Origin: Oryzias latipes
Lineage: Eukaryota; Chordata; Actinopteri; Beloniformes; Adrianichthyidae
Assembly (NCBI RefSeq): GCF_002234675.1
Contig: NC_019862.2
Location: forward strand, 24,548,160 to 24,612,159
Direction: 5' to 3'
Length of the DNA stretch: 64,000 nucleotides
This document shows, piece after piece, positions 23,929 through 35,062 of the stretch; position 1 is the first letter of the stretch, and each line of letters starts with the position of its first letter. The position numbers were made by a program, and so were the translations under genes. Below the pieces are notes generated by a model. That model had not been told where the DNA came from, made no database searches, and saw only the letters and a program-made list of their open reading frames with translations.

Positions 23929-26900
23929 ATGAGGGCTACTCATTGGCTTTTAGTTTTGGCTTTCCTCCCCTCGATCGTGCTGGCTCAGCATGTGGACATC
24001 TGCAACGCCAAACCCAAGGACCTTCCTCTCGAACCACGTTGCAGCTACCGCAGCCCCGATTTGGAGACCCCCGAGGACCACACGCCAGAGCCCAAGGTGG
24101 TTCCAGAGTCTACCAACCCAAGGGTGTGGGAGCTGTCCAAGGCCAACAGTCACTTCGCCCTGTCGTTCTACAAACACCTGGCTGTCAGCAGGAAAACCGA
24201 GGAGAACATCTTCATGTCGCCCATCAGCATCTCCACCGCCTTTGCCATGACCAAGTTGGGAGCCTGCAACCGAACTCTGGAGCAGATCATGAAGGTTAGC
24301 AGGTGGAGCATCGCGATGCAGTTTCATACACTTTTTATCTAGTTTGTCGGTTAACCTTCACGAGAGACACAAAATGTCCTACAGTTACCTCTGTTCCAAA
24401 AGATGGCGTAGTCTTTTAGAATTCTTTACAACATTTGAGCTGATCTCATCCGTTAAGTAAGACAATGAACAGTCAGTAGGGTGGATGACATCCATGTTTA
24501 AGTGTCTTTTCTAAGCTGCCACAAAAGCATTTTGATCAGAAAACTTAAGAAATGCAAAGGTTTTCTACAACTTCTGGGTGGTGTCTTTGGATCCAATGAG
24601 CACCAGACAAATCTGTAGCTGCACTCCTCAATCACATCTTTATTGTGAAATCAAATAGTAGATCTACCTACATTAGACTAATTTCCCCCTCTCATCATAT
24701 AAATTTTTTTGATCTACAGTATTACAACGAAAACAATTCTGCTGCTTAGGACGTGTTGAAATAGACCCACAGAAAAGTGTTTGTCCTTCAGGTCTTTCAG
24801 TTTGACACCATCAAGGAGAAGACGTCTGATCAGGTTCATTTTTTCTTCGCCAAACTGAACTGCCGATTGTACAGAAAGAAAGACGAAACCACAGAGTTGG
24901 TCTCTGCCAACCGGCTGTTTGGAGAGAAATCGCTGTTTTTCAACGAGACGTTCCAGAACATCACTGAGATGGTGTATGGAGCCAAACTACTGCCACTCAA
25001 CTTCAAGGTGAAACGTGTCTTCATCGAGGAAACAACTGAAGCTGCCATTTGTTTTTCAGCTTTAAAGTGGTCTAAAAAAACAAACATGTCACCAGACATG
25101 AAACAATGTCATTTCAGTAGTGACTGTGCTTCTGCAGATGTATCCAGAGCAGGCCCGGATCACCATCAACGACTGGATCTCCAACAAGACGGAGAACCGG
25201 ATCAAAGACACTCTGCCATCAGGAGTGCTGGATTCCAACACGGTTCTGGTTCTTGTCAACACCATCTACTTCAAGGTATTCAAAGTTCTGATAAGTTATT
25301 GGTGCAAAAGTAAAAAAAAAAAAAAAAGGGCCAATGGAACCAAACTGATTTTATGCAAATGTTAAGCTGCGTTCACAATGGGCATGTGGTGTGTGTTCAA
25401 TAATTCAATAATTCAAGAACACAAGTTCTTGAATTCGTATTTAGGTTGTCGTGTTCACACTGGACAAGCAGGGAGGGGCTTCTTCTACCTTTTCTTCTAT
25501 TTACTAGCTTATGGCTTACAGTTAGAAGAGCCTTGGTGTGAAATTTCTAGGTGATGCAAGTCTCGCCTTTTCTCTCACAGCTCTATTCCGACATATGAAA
25601 GACTTGGTATCTTAGAATTCTGGCCAGGCACAAATCCGAATTCCTCCTTCATTATCAGTTTTCAACGGTTGGCACTTGTGTGAATTTAAAAGGATGCCGT
25701 CCATACCTCACTAACGAATCGAAGTAACTGATTAGTCAGAGTTCAAAGGGTTCATCTGAAGTGGTAGTTAAAATGCATGTTGCTGAGGGGGTGTAGGTAC
25801 CATAACCGTTCGGCCTGGAACTTCCGTTCAGCAAAGCAGTTGTCCTCAAAGGGCCAGATATAACTTATACATGTAACTAAATGTACTGAACAATAAACGT
25901 GACTACTCCTTAATGTTAAATAACTAATTTATTTATTTATCATAACTTTTTAAAGTGACAATTACAGTTGCATAGAAAGCATATGTATCCTTGTTACTCT
26001 AACATAAATCCTTTTTAATTTTGTCCATTTATTAAAACCCACATAACTCCATTAATGAAGAATCAAAGTTTCCAAGTGAATAAAGAAAAATAACATAAAA
26101 CTGAGCTAGAAAGAACATGTATTACACGTGCAACATTTTACAAAAAAAGGCTGCACACAGCCTTGCATCCAACTGATGGTTTGATGAAAACAATTTGTCT
26201 GCATACACACATAAGACCTGCAAACACTGAATAACTACAACAGCAGCTACACATAAAAAATATGTAAACAACTAAAAAAAGAATATTTTAAGAAATTAAA
26301 AACTTTTATGCTCTTGCGGGCCACAGGAAGGGACATGGCGGGCCACATTTGGCCCCCGGGCCTTGAGTTTGACACATGTGCACTACGGTAACCCCACTTG
26401 GACAAACTATATAGCGTCGAGATCTGCTCGGGCTCTACAAAAATTTTAATTTCACGTTCCGTTTTGTAACCTACAGTTATTTTCCCTCATAAATTGTGTC
26501 TGAAAATATTCTTTGAGAATTATTGCCACAATCCGCTTGTCATTCCAGTTTAAGTTCAGCCATGGCTGAAAAAGTTGTTAGCACGGCTAAATGTTTGTCT
26601 TCCGGGTCCGCTCTGCCAGTAATAAAGCACTGGGCGCACGGAGTAAAAAACACTATAAGCGGACATAATCATAGCAATAATAAAGGCACATTTATAATCT
26701 CGCTTTATGTCGGAGCTGTGTTTGTGTACAACAGACTTCATAATATTTTCTTTTATGGTAGTATCGTAATTTGTCCAGACCAATCACTATCTGACACGTC
26801 GTCGGACCAACGTACAGCCAATCACATAATGTGACGTCAGCATTAGTCCCAGGACCCCGAACGGAAGTTCCAGGCCGAACGGTTATGGTACCTACAGCGG

Positions 26901-29900
26901 TGTGAACGTAGCTTCAACCTACGTTTAAGCTGTAAGCTAAGTTTACACGGAGCATGTTAACCCACTGTGTTCACACTGGTCTGCCAACCTAGTTTAACTT
27001 TTAATGAGCATTAATGCCCACAGGTTTGTACAAAGAGTCCAAAAAAGTTCTGAAAAATGTGCATAGTGATGCATGAATGTGAGATTTTAACGTGAAGCCC
27101 AAAATATTTGCAAATTGACATAGACCTTTTATTGGAAGTGGTCGCTTGAGTGCATGTTGCCAAGAGCGCACGCAAAGGTGGAAAGTTCAGGTTGGTTTTT
27201 TCTAAATTAAAACAAAAGCAGTCTAAGAATTCAACAAATAAACAAAAATCGCTTGTGCTATTTGTTCTTCGAGTAATAACTAAAGACCTGTTTCCTGCCT
27301 CTTAGGGTCAGTGGAAGAAAAAGTTCGACAAGAAAGCTGTGTTCTCCTCAGATTTCCAAGTCAGCAGCAGTCACAACTGCCAGGTCAACATGATGTTCCA
27401 GGAGTCCAAGTTCAAATATAAATACTTTCCCGATGATGAGGTGCAGGTGCTGGAGATGCCGTACATAGGCGATGACATCACTATGGTGATAATCCTCCCC
27501 AGTAGAAACACACCGCTAAATCAGGTAACCACGACGCCATTTTTCCAGCAGCAACAGGAGAAACTTCCAAATGAGACCCAATTAAGAGAACTTCAATAGA
27601 AACACAAAGACCAAGACAGATCATCATATTTGACATGTGCTCATATTTATCAAGAGTATTTAAAATTCACTTCGGATTAAAGCACCTTTAAAATGCAGAT
27701 TGATAAAAAGTGTTCACTCGTTTTTTACCTGTTGGGGGCAGAAACGCATATACTGTTGGCCCAAAAGTCATAAACATTTGTCATTTTTATTTTGTTTTTA
27801 AGTTATCATCATCTGTATTCTTTTTTAATTATTCTTCTAGCAATTGATGTTTTTAAGGAATTTCTCACAAACATTTTAAGATATTTTTTAACGTTTTTAG
27901 CAAAAATTGTATACAAATATATAACTATAAATACAAATAAACCCAAGCAGTTTTTTTTCATTTGATGATCATTTATCATGGACGGTTGTCATTTTCGATA
28001 ACCGTCCACGTTCTAGGCCTCATGCTACAGAGGTGTTCCTGTGTGTATTTAGGTGGAGGAGAGCCTGAATTTGAAGAAACTGAACAACTGGTTGGATCAG
28101 ATGACGGAGACCTCCGTCTCCGTGTCCATCCCTCGCTTCAAGGTGGAGGACAAGTTCAACCTGAAGGAGGTGCTGCAGGAGATTGGACTGACCGACCTGT
28201 TCAGCGCTGAAAACGCCAGCCTTCCAGGTGCTTTATCCTGAGGCACATCTTCACTGCCAGTCATAAGTCTTTTTTGAGATCAGAGAAAATAAATTCATTT
28301 TTAAAGAAAATTTGGCTTTTTTTATTACAAAAAGTTTGCTAAACACATTTAAAATAAAACACTAGTTTTACTAAGCTTGTCAACTCGGTTCAAGTCATGG
28401 CTGGCTCTCAGTATGACTACATTTTCCCACAGTGTTTGTGTGTTATTGCAATTTGCTCTGTTGGAGCATCAACCAAGTTTTAGTTATTGTGGATTTGAGC
28501 TCAGAAATATGAACTCTGTGATCAAAACCCTCATCACATTTTACTTGGTTAATGGTACACTACAAAACCTGAGTCTTCAATCTTTCAATTTTCTGTCTTG
28601 CAAGAAAAATTATTAAGAACATTTTCAATAGCAAAATAATCTTAGTTTATCTTAAAATAAGAATTCTTGGTACGGCCATTTGTCTTACCCTGTTGGCAGA
28701 GTTTTTTTTTTGCATATTTAAGAAAAATCTGCCAATGGGGTAAACTTATTTTACTTTCCTCTAGGGGGCATGTTTCTGTTTTTGCAGTGCAATTGTAAAA
28801 AGGAAAATCTTTTAATTTTTACATTTGCCTCCAAAGAGAATATCAATCTGTGCTTCAGTGAAGTCTGTTTGTGCTTCAGGGATCCTGGAGGACGACTCTG
28901 ATGGGCTCTTCATCTCCGATGCCTACCACAAAGCCTTTTTGGAGGTCAGTCAGATGAATTTTATGTAAAAAACAGCAAATAAGGAACAAAAATAAGGAAA
29001 AACTACCTAAAAAGCATGTTTTGTTATAAATAAATGAGCATACGATTCTTCAAACACACCTCTTCAGAAAAGATAAATGACTGACATCACAAATCAAGTC
29101 AGCCAAGTTTGTTTGTTTTATGCTAAATTAGCTTTAAAATGCTAACCTGACAGATAAAGGTTTGAAACAGCACAACAAGGATGGAAAAACACAATGTTTC
29201 ATCTGAAATCTATTAAAAAACTTAACGGATTAAAAATTCAGAATGTGTGAGAGTCTTGATGAAAATCTAAACATTTGTGCATTCAAACTATGTTAGAATA
29301 TCTTGGCATAATTATATTAAAGTCATACTCAAATCTGCTTTTGATGTATTTTCAAAGCATGCAGTGGTCTTTTAATTATGATTATGTCTTTTTCCAGGAG
29401 ATAGTTTCTGCAGAGCAGCATGAGTTCATTAGAAATTGAGAAATTAATTGTGGTTGGAACTATTGGCACGGAGTAAGCCCGACCACACTTCCCATTATCC
29501 ATGTGTTACACTCAACCCCTGTTCTAGCTTACAGCCCCTCTCAACTCCAACCTAGCATTATTGGTGCAACAAAAATGGCGAGCAATATAGCATCAACTTT
29601 ACTGTTGAGCTCTGATGCCACTCTCTTAATTTAGTAGTAATTCCTAAGAATTTACATTTTTTTTCTTCCAAAACAAACCTCAAAGATTGACTTTAAAAGT
29701 AGGTTTGAGTTTAAGCTACCTCAGCTTAGTCCGAGTAATATTGTGAAAATCCTCAAGGTTGATGAATTTCTTTTTATTCTGAAAGATTTGAGTTTGATTT
29801 CCAAAAGATTACTAATATTTTCTGGGATTTTTAGCAGTTCAATATTAAACACTAGTGCACGCCCCCGAAGTTTAATGATTCTGACAGGGTTTAAACACTA

Positions 29901-30209
29901 GTGCACGCCCCCGAAGTTTAATGATTCTGACAGGGTTTATGGATGACTTTAGGACAAACTTAGGAATTCCACCACCGTGCCGTCATGATGTGTAACAGAG
30001 CAGCAGTGATGGAGGTTATCATCTGCTTTCAGGTCAATGAAGAGGGCAGTGAGGCGGCGGCTGCCACCGTCGTGCTTGCTGTCGGACGCTCCTTCAACCC
30101 TTACCGCGAGGTCTTTCAGGCCGATCGGCCTTTCCTGCTCTTCATCAGAGAGTCGACCATCAACACGCTGCTGTTCAGCGGCCGGGTGGTCAACCCCTGT
30201 GATCAGTAA
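23929..30209 (+). CDS. serpinc1: Antithrombin (serpin C1), 7 coding exons, 451 aa
   Basis: A secreted liver serpin that inhibits thrombin and factor Xa and is activated by heparin. Coding exons: 23929-24294, 24792-25007, 25138-25275, 27306-27524, 28053-28227, 28880-28944, 30033-30209; all join in phase to 1356 nt. The first exon gives a signal peptide ([19 protein letters not shown]) and the mature start QHVDIC. The family core [20 protein letters not shown], the helix-D segment [20 protein letters not shown] and the reactive loop are clear. The hinge [10 protein letters not shown] precedes the scissile VGRS, with P1 Arg at about residue 412 and P1' Ser, so it should be inhibitory. Six cysteines matching the three known disulfides are present, as are Asn sites in CNRT, FNET and SNKT. 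Human antithrombin is 464 aa. A start further upstream cannot be excluded, because TCTCTAG just before the ATG resembles a splice acceptor. Confidence 0.97.
25792..26896. mobile_element. DNA transposon remnant with 38-bp perfect terminal inverted repeats
   Basis: Positions 25792-25829 and 26859-26896 are perfect reverse complements by eye over 38 bases, starting TGTAGGTACCATAACCGTTC. The element is about 1.1 kb and holds no transposase frame that I recognise. The target-site duplication could not be decided. A further hAT-like repeat seems nested inside it. Superfamily unknown. Confidence 0.8.
25840..26382. mobile_element. hAT-like non-autonomous element nested in the 38-bp-TIR element
   Basis: The block runs from CAGTTGTCCTCAAAGGGCC to GGCCCCCGGGCCTTGAG followed by TTTGACACATGTG. 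The CTCAAA..GGGCC / GGGCC..TTGAG pairing is typical of the many fish hAT-derived repeats. It is AT-rich and non-coding. Boundaries are approximate and no 8-bp duplication was verified. Confidence 0.45.
26930..27190. repeat. Diverged fragment of the AAGCTACGTTCACA repeat family
   Basis: The stretch has GTAAGCTAAGTTTACACGG, TGTGTTCACACTGG and GTGCATGTTGCCAAGAGCGC, which are scrambled or diverged versions of the ends and interior of the repeat family at 7038 and 54408. It lies between the nested insertion and serpinc1 exon 4. Confidence 0.35.
27979..28008. repeat. Inverted repeat (hairpin) in serpinc1 intron 4
   Basis: TGGACGGTT and AACCGTCCA form a perfect 9-bp stem around a 12-base loop. The structure ends 44 bases before the acceptor of the exon that starts at 28053. 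Confidence 0.7.
29327..29700 (+). repeat. TTAAAG-end dispersed repeat, copy in serpinc1 intron 6
   Basis: It begins TTAAAGTCATACTC and contains CAGTGGTCTTTTAATTATGA, GATAGTTTCTGCAGAGCAGC and CTAGCTTACAGCCCCTCTC, all shared in order with the copies at 19180 and 57377. The right end is not clear. Confidence 0.55.
29845..29936 (+). repeat. Perfect tandem duplication of a 46-bp unit
   Basis: Two identical 46-base units (29845-29890 and 29891-29936) begin TTAAACACTAGTGCACGCCC and end TTCTGACAGGGT. They lie in serpinc1 intron 6, about 95 bases before the last exon. Perfect identity implies a recent duplication or an assembly or replication-slippage event. Confidence 0.9.
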
Positions 30210-30377
30210 ATCCCACTAACAGACACTTCAGCCAGCATCACTACGTGATCACCTGTAAAAAGGTACAGGACAGCTGAAAAGAAGTTTAAAAAAAAAAGAA
30301 AATATAGAGTGTAAAGGAATTCTGTGCAAGATGATACAGAGAAAGATTGAAGATACATCTAGAAAGTAGAAAAGCTG

Positions 30378-30383
30378 AATAAA
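30378..30383 (+). terminator. serpinc1: serpinc1 polyadenylation signal
   Basis: AATAAA occurs about 170 nt past the stop codon and is the first canonical signal downstream of the last serpinc1 exon. Confidence 0.65.
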
Positions 30384-30732
30384 AGCTGAAATAACATTGA
30401 GTACTTTGTATGATGTCGGTTAAATTGGTCACTATACCAAAACAGTTGAAGGAATACGCACTTCTGGTAATCTTTAAGTTGGGTTTATTATGATCATTAA
30501 GAGTTATGCAATAACAACATAGTCTGGTTTGATTTGATTGATTTTAAATAAAATTGTTGTTAAACACACAAATTCTGAAGAAGAAAAAAGTTTTTATTAT
30601 TAAAAGTTTTTGTAGTGTTTTAATGGGAAATATATGAGTGTAAACAATGAACACAACTTGTTTTATTTGAACATTTTTTCTGCCAATTACTGTATATGCA
30701 AAGCAGCTAGAACTTAGCATGCCAAAAAATTT

Positions 30733-31040
30733 GACACAGTGGTGCAGTGGTTAGCCCTCTGAAATGTCCTGGTTCAAATCCCAGCTAGGACCTTTCTTGC
30801 ATGTTCTCCTCATGCATGTGTGGGTTTTCTCCGGGCACTCCAGCTTCCTCCAAAAAAACACGCTTCATTGGTTGATGTGTGTATCTCAAAAATGTCCCTA
30901 AGTGTGAATGTGTGTTGTTTGTGGTCCTGGTGACCTGTTCAGGCTGGACCCCGCCTTCACCAAACAGTGGCTGGGTTAGCGCCAGCAACTCTGTGACTCT
31001 GAAGGAGATTCAATGGGTTCTAAATATGGATGGACTGGTT
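30733..31040 (+). repeat. tRNA-derived SINE-like repeat
   Basis: The head CAGTGGTGCAGTGGTTAGCC and box-B-like GGTTCAAATCCC (30771-30782) look like a Pol III promoter. The body has the common fish repeat phrases TGGGTTTTCTCCGGGCACTC, CTGGTGACCTGTTCAGGCTG and a terminal ATGGATGGA-like motif. A diverged sister lies at 62076-62343. Confidence 0.65.
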
Positions 31041-31259
31041 CTTCTCTCATTAAGTTAATAATCAAAAATGGCAACAACAAAAAATAAAAATATGATTTGA
31101 TCATAAGTCGTCAAGTCCTTTACTTATAATGACTTTGATTTTGTTCAGATGTTGGAATAATCATGGTAAATGATTTTCAGATTAACACTATTCACAACAA
31201 GTTAGGGATATTTTTATTTACACGAGTCTTTCTTAATATTTCGTTTAAAATTTAATGAA

Positions 31260-32262
31260 ATATGAATGTAATATGCCATAATGACACCTTGACAGCGACG
31301 TCTCATGCTCCTCACAAACCTCATGATGTTGTTCTGAGGCAATGTGTTCCACTCTTCCACAAATGCATCATGCAGTACTGCAGGTCACTATGGAGTGGTG
31401 TATGATCATCCAGTCTCTGCTTCAGCTGGTCCCAGACGTGCTCAATGGGGTTCAGGTCATGGGGTCATTGCTGGCCAAACCAAATGAGGCTCTCCCACTT
31501 CCTGAAGTTGAGCTGTGACAATTCTGGGACCACATGGTGGAGCATTATCAACCATGAACAGAAAGTTGTAAAAGTGCTGGTAGAATTGGGTTCTAGGATG
31601 TCTCTGAGGTAAAAAACATGCAGTGACTGGACCATCTACAATAACCAAATCAGTGTTGCACTGATTGGTGAGAACTGCCCAAACTGTCCTCCACCAAACT
31701 GAACCCTGGGGTCCATGTTGATCTCAGTACGTCACTCATCTTCCCTTCACCAAACAACCATATTTGTGCACGGTGACCCGACAGTGAACAGGACGGTAGA
31801 CCAATGCTACATTGTCCAGTTCACACGGTCTTCTGCCCACTGCAAACATTCATAGAAGTGTTTTGCTGTCTGTGGATTCACCTGCAACAGTCATCTGGCA
31901 TTCAAGTCAAAGTGGGTTGTGAATGGTTTGTCTGGAAACCGTAGTACCCCTCACATCTGGGAAACAGGCTGGCAGCTGTCTGGTACACCATGTCTGAGTG
32001 CAGAGGTTGTTAGGTACTGGTCATGGTTGTGGTCATGACACTGGCGGGCGGGACTCCACTCCTGGTTCCATCACAAATTGACAGTAGTTCTGTGTCTTGA
32101 TGCAAGTCTGCTGATGACACTGATGACCAAGTTGACCTACAACATCTGACTGTCTATTACCAACGTGAAGGCGCAGTGTGACCCGGTGCTGCTGCTCCTC
32201 TGTTACGTGACATTGTGTGTTCATGGCTGTTTGAATGATGAACATGGATTGACTTACTGGCA
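31260..32262 (-). pseudogene. Decayed Tc1/mariner-type transposase
   Basis: Read on the minus strand, the region yields broken transposase pieces: VDNAPP (second catalytic Asp region), VTAQLQEVGEPHLVWPAMTP, then in other frames NPIEHVWDQLKQRLDDHTP (third acidic residue region) and a tail resembling VEEWNTLPQN..MRFVRSMRRRCQ. Stops and frameshifts separate the pieces and the His normally after DNAPP is replaced, so the copy is inactive. The N-terminal half (toward 32262) is poorly recognisable and I could not define terminal inverted repeats. Confidence 0.7.
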
Positions 32263-33073
32263 AAATCTGCGTTTCATACTAACAGAATGCTGCAATTAAT
32301 GCCACAATGAAAAGGTTTTTCTTTTAAAATGTTTTGGTTAAGTATGACACACTGAACAAAATAAGACCATTGTGTGGAAAACTCAAAATAAGGTGTCTAT
32401 CACCTCAATGCAAATACCTCCTTATCCCAAAAATCTGTGAAGTGAAACAAACACTTTAGACGACATCCCCTGAGTTTTACAGTATCACTATCTTATTGTG
32501 AGTAGTGTAAGTGGTGTGCAGGACTTAACAATGAAGAGGCAACTCGCTGCTGCTTTACACTTAAAGTGCTTTATTTCCTTTGAAGGAGATGCAACCTGTG
32601 AGTGATCTAGTGGTCATAATAAAAAGGAAGCTTCTTCACATTTTTCTAACCTAATTGACCTCCTGACCTCCAGCCCCCCCCACACACACACATCATTGAC
32701 AACAGAGACATGCAACATAAAATAAAAAAAAGTTCACATAAAACCTCTCAGGTTCATCTACATTTTTTCTTAAGTACCCCCTTTCAAAGAGACGTTTACG
32801 TTATTCAAAGTTAATTTACTAAACTCGGCTTATCTCTGATTAATTTTCTGCTTTGATATATTAAGATATACTTTTGAGGAATAAACCACAAACCTTATTG
32901 AAGATTTCAAAATAACTGGACTTATAGTCAGGCATGTCGTGTTATAAGTTACAAGATATTAATTATGCTAAACAGCGGCTCGACTGAGTAAAATGTTAAA
33001 CAAAAAGAAAATATCTTTGTAGCAAAGCAAAGTAGAACCTGAATTGGCTCAATAAGTCCAAAAAAGCAATGAG
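32263..33073. other. No gene seen
   Basis: AT-rich sequence between the Tc1 relic and the LINE, with a short CA run near 32681-32692. Confidence 0.5.
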
Positions 33074-33087
33074 GAATTAGTATGACA

Positions 33088-35062
33088 TACGATGTGCGTA
33101 GAAATTATCAGGGAAACAGGTAGGAAGGTGCTAGGTGTGTCATCTGGAAAGAGGAAAGACGGTAAAGAGACTTGGTGGTGGAATGGGGAAGTACAGGAAT
33201 GCGTCCAGAGGAAGAGGTTGGCTAAAAAGAAGTGGGATGTAGAAAGGACTGAGGAAGGTAGACAGGAGTACAAGGAAGCGCAGCGTAGAGTGAAGAGAGA
33301 GGTGGCAAAGGCCAAACAGAAAGCTTACGATGAGCTATATGACAGGTTAGACACAAAGGAAGGAGAGAAGGACTTGTACAGGCTAGCCAGACAGAGAGAC
33401 AGAGATGGGAAGGACGTGCAACAGATAAGGGTGATTAAGGACAGAGATGGAAAGGTGCTAACAACCCAGGAGAGTGTACAGAAAAGATGGAAGGAGTATT
33501 TTGAGGAGCTGATGAACGAGGAAAATGACAGGGAAAGAAGGGAGGAAGATGTGGTTGTTGTGGAGCAGGAAGTAGCAGAGATTGGAAAGGAGGAGGTTAG
33601 GAAGGCTCTGAAAAGGATGAAGAGCGGAAAGGCCGTTGGTCCTGATGACGTACCTGTGGAGGTATGGAAGTGCCTAGGAGAGACAGCAGTGGAATTTCTA
33701 ACAAGGTTGTTCAATAGGATTTTAGAGAGTGAGAAGATGCCTGAGGAATGGAGGAGAAGCGTTCTGGTTCCGATCTTTAAGAACAAGGGTGACACGCAGA
33801 ACTGCAGCAACTATAGAGGAATAAAGTTGATGAGCCACACAATGAAGCTGTGGGAAAGAGTAGTGGAAGCCAGGCTTAGGAAGAAGGTGGAGATTTGTGA
33901 GCAGCAGTATGGTTTCATGCCCCGTAAGAGCACCACTGATGCCATTTTTGCTTTGAGAATGTTGATGGAAAAGTACAGAGAAGGTCAGAAGGAGCTGCAT
34001 TGTGTGTTCGTAGATTTAGAGAAGGCGTATGACAGGGTGCCGAGGGAGGAGCTGTGGTACTGTATGAGGTCGTCTGGAGTGGCAGAGAAGTATGTCAGAG
34101 TAGTTCAGGACATGTATGAGAAAAGTATGACGGTGGTGAGATGTGCTGTAGGTCAGACAGAGGAGTTCAAGGTGGAGGTGGGACTACACCAAGGATCAGC
34201 TTTGAGTCCTTTTTTGTTTGCTATGCTGATGGACAGGCTGACAGACGAGGTAAGACAGGAATCTCCCTGGACAATGATGTTTGCGGATGACATTGTAATT
34301 TGCAGTGAGAGTAGAGAGCAGGTGGAGGAACAGCTAGAGAGGTGGAGGTTTGCTCTGGAAAGAAGAGGCATGAAGGTCAGTCGTAGTAAGACAGAATACA
34401 TGTGTCTGAACGAGAGGGATCAAGGTAGAAGCGTTAGGTTACAGGGGGCTGAGGTGAAGAAGGTGCAGGAGTTTAAGTACTTGGGGTCAACAGTTCAGTG
34501 TGATGGGGAGTGTGGAAAAGAGGTGAAGAGGCGAGTGCAGGCAGGTTGGAGCGGGTGGAGGAAAGTGTCAGGAGTGTTGTGTGACAGAAGAGTGTCAGCA
34601 AGACTCAAAGGAAAGGTGTACAAGACAGTGGTGAGACCAGCTCTGCTCTATGGGTTAGAGACGGTAGCAGTGAGACAGAGACAAGAGGCTGAGATGGAGG
34701 TAGCGGAGATGAAGATGTTGAGGTTCTCCTTAGGAGTGACCAGGTTAGACAGGATAAGGAACGAGTACATCAGAGGGACGGCTCATGTTGCCTGTGTCAG
34801 CGACAAAGTCAGAGAAGCCAGACTGAGATGGTTTGGACATGTTCAGAGGAGGGATAGTGGATATATTGGTAGAAGGATGTTGGAGATGGAGCTGCCTGGC
34901 AGGAGGGCAAGAGGACGGCCAAAGAGGAGATACATGGATGTCTTAACAGAGGACATGAAGTTGGCTAATGTTAGGGTAGAAGATGTCCATGATAGAGTGA
35001 GGTGGAAAAGGATGATTCGCTGTGGCGACCCCTGATGGGAAAAGCCGAAAGAGAAAGAAGAA
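33088..35062 (+). mobile_element. 5'-truncated RTE-like non-LTR retrotransposon
   Basis: The insertion is bracketed by a 14-bp direct repeat, GAATTAGTATGACA, at 33074-33087 and 35063-35076, read as the target-site duplication. The 3' end is a very short UTR (TGATGGGAAAAGCCGAAAG) followed by a GAA-rich tail, typical of RTE-type elements. The N-terminal AP endonuclease is absent, so this is a 5' truncation. A GAT microsatellite follows just past the right duplication. Confidence 0.85.
33092..35035 (+). CDS. Reverse transcriptase ORF of RTE-like LINE (647 codons, endonuclease missing)
   Basis: The frame holds the spacer between endonuclease and reverse transcriptase (GKETWWWNGEVQECVQRKR and a Lys/Glu-rich helix), then the RT core: NYRGIKLMSHTMKLWERV, QYGFMPRKSTTDAIFALR, FVDLEKAYDRVP with its Asp, GLHQGSALSPFLFAMLMDRL, and the catalytic FADD box at about residues 397-400. 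The C-terminal part has RARLKGKVYKTVVRPALLYG-like sequence, a WFGHVQRR motif and ends RWKRMIRCGDP. The first Met is fortuitous because the element is truncated. There are no stops or shifts, which points to recent insertion. It would be an RT without endonuclease. Clade assignment to RTE is from motif pattern and 3' end style. Confidence 0.85.
   Translation: MCVEIIRETGRKVLGVSSGKRKDGKETWWWNGEVQECVQRKRLAKKKWDVERTEEGRQEYKEAQRRVKREVAKAKQKAYDELYDRLDTKEGEKDLYRLARQRDRDGKDVQQIRVIKDRDGKVLTTQESVQKRWKEYFEELMNEENDRERREEDVVVVEQEVAEIGKEEVRKALKRMKSGKAVGPDDVPVEVWKCLGETAVEFLTRLFNRILESEKMPEEWRRSVLVPIFKNKGDTQNCSNYRGIKLMSHTMKLWERVVEARLRKKVEICEQQYGFMPRKSTTDAIFALRMLMEKYREGQKELHCVFVDLEKAYDRVPREELWYCMRSSGVAEKYVRVVQDMYEKSMTVVRCAVGQTEEFKVEVGLHQGSALSPFLFAMLMDRLTDEVRQESPWTMMFADDIVICSESREQVEEQLERWRFALERRGMKVSRSKTEYMCLNERDQGRSVRLQGAEVKKVQEFKYLGSTVQCDGECGKEVKRRVQAGWSGWRKVSGVLCDRRVSARLKGKVYKTVVRPALLYGLETVAVRQRQEAEMEVAEMKMLRFSLGVTRLDRIRNEYIRGTAHVACVSDKVREARLRWFGHVQRRDSGYIGRRMLEMELPGRRARGRPKRRYMDVLTEDMKLANVRVEDVHDRVRWKRMIRCGDP

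Larger units (their letters stand above)
25364..26914. mobile_element. Outer MITE (AAGCTRCGTTCACA ends) in serpinc1 intron 3
   Basis: AAGCTGCGTTCACA at the left and GTGTGAACGTAGCTT at the right are inverted counterparts. The left arm resembles repeats at 7038-7475 and 54408-54930. The element is interrupted by another one at 25792-26896. Without the inner insertion, the left end GCATGTTGCTGAGGG would run into GTGTGAACGTAGC, the expected terminal sequence of this family. Confidence 0.6.

Noticed and set aside
30733-30790. A true tRNA gene
   Set aside because: The box-B-like motif belongs to a SINE head; a full cloverleaf cannot be drawn.
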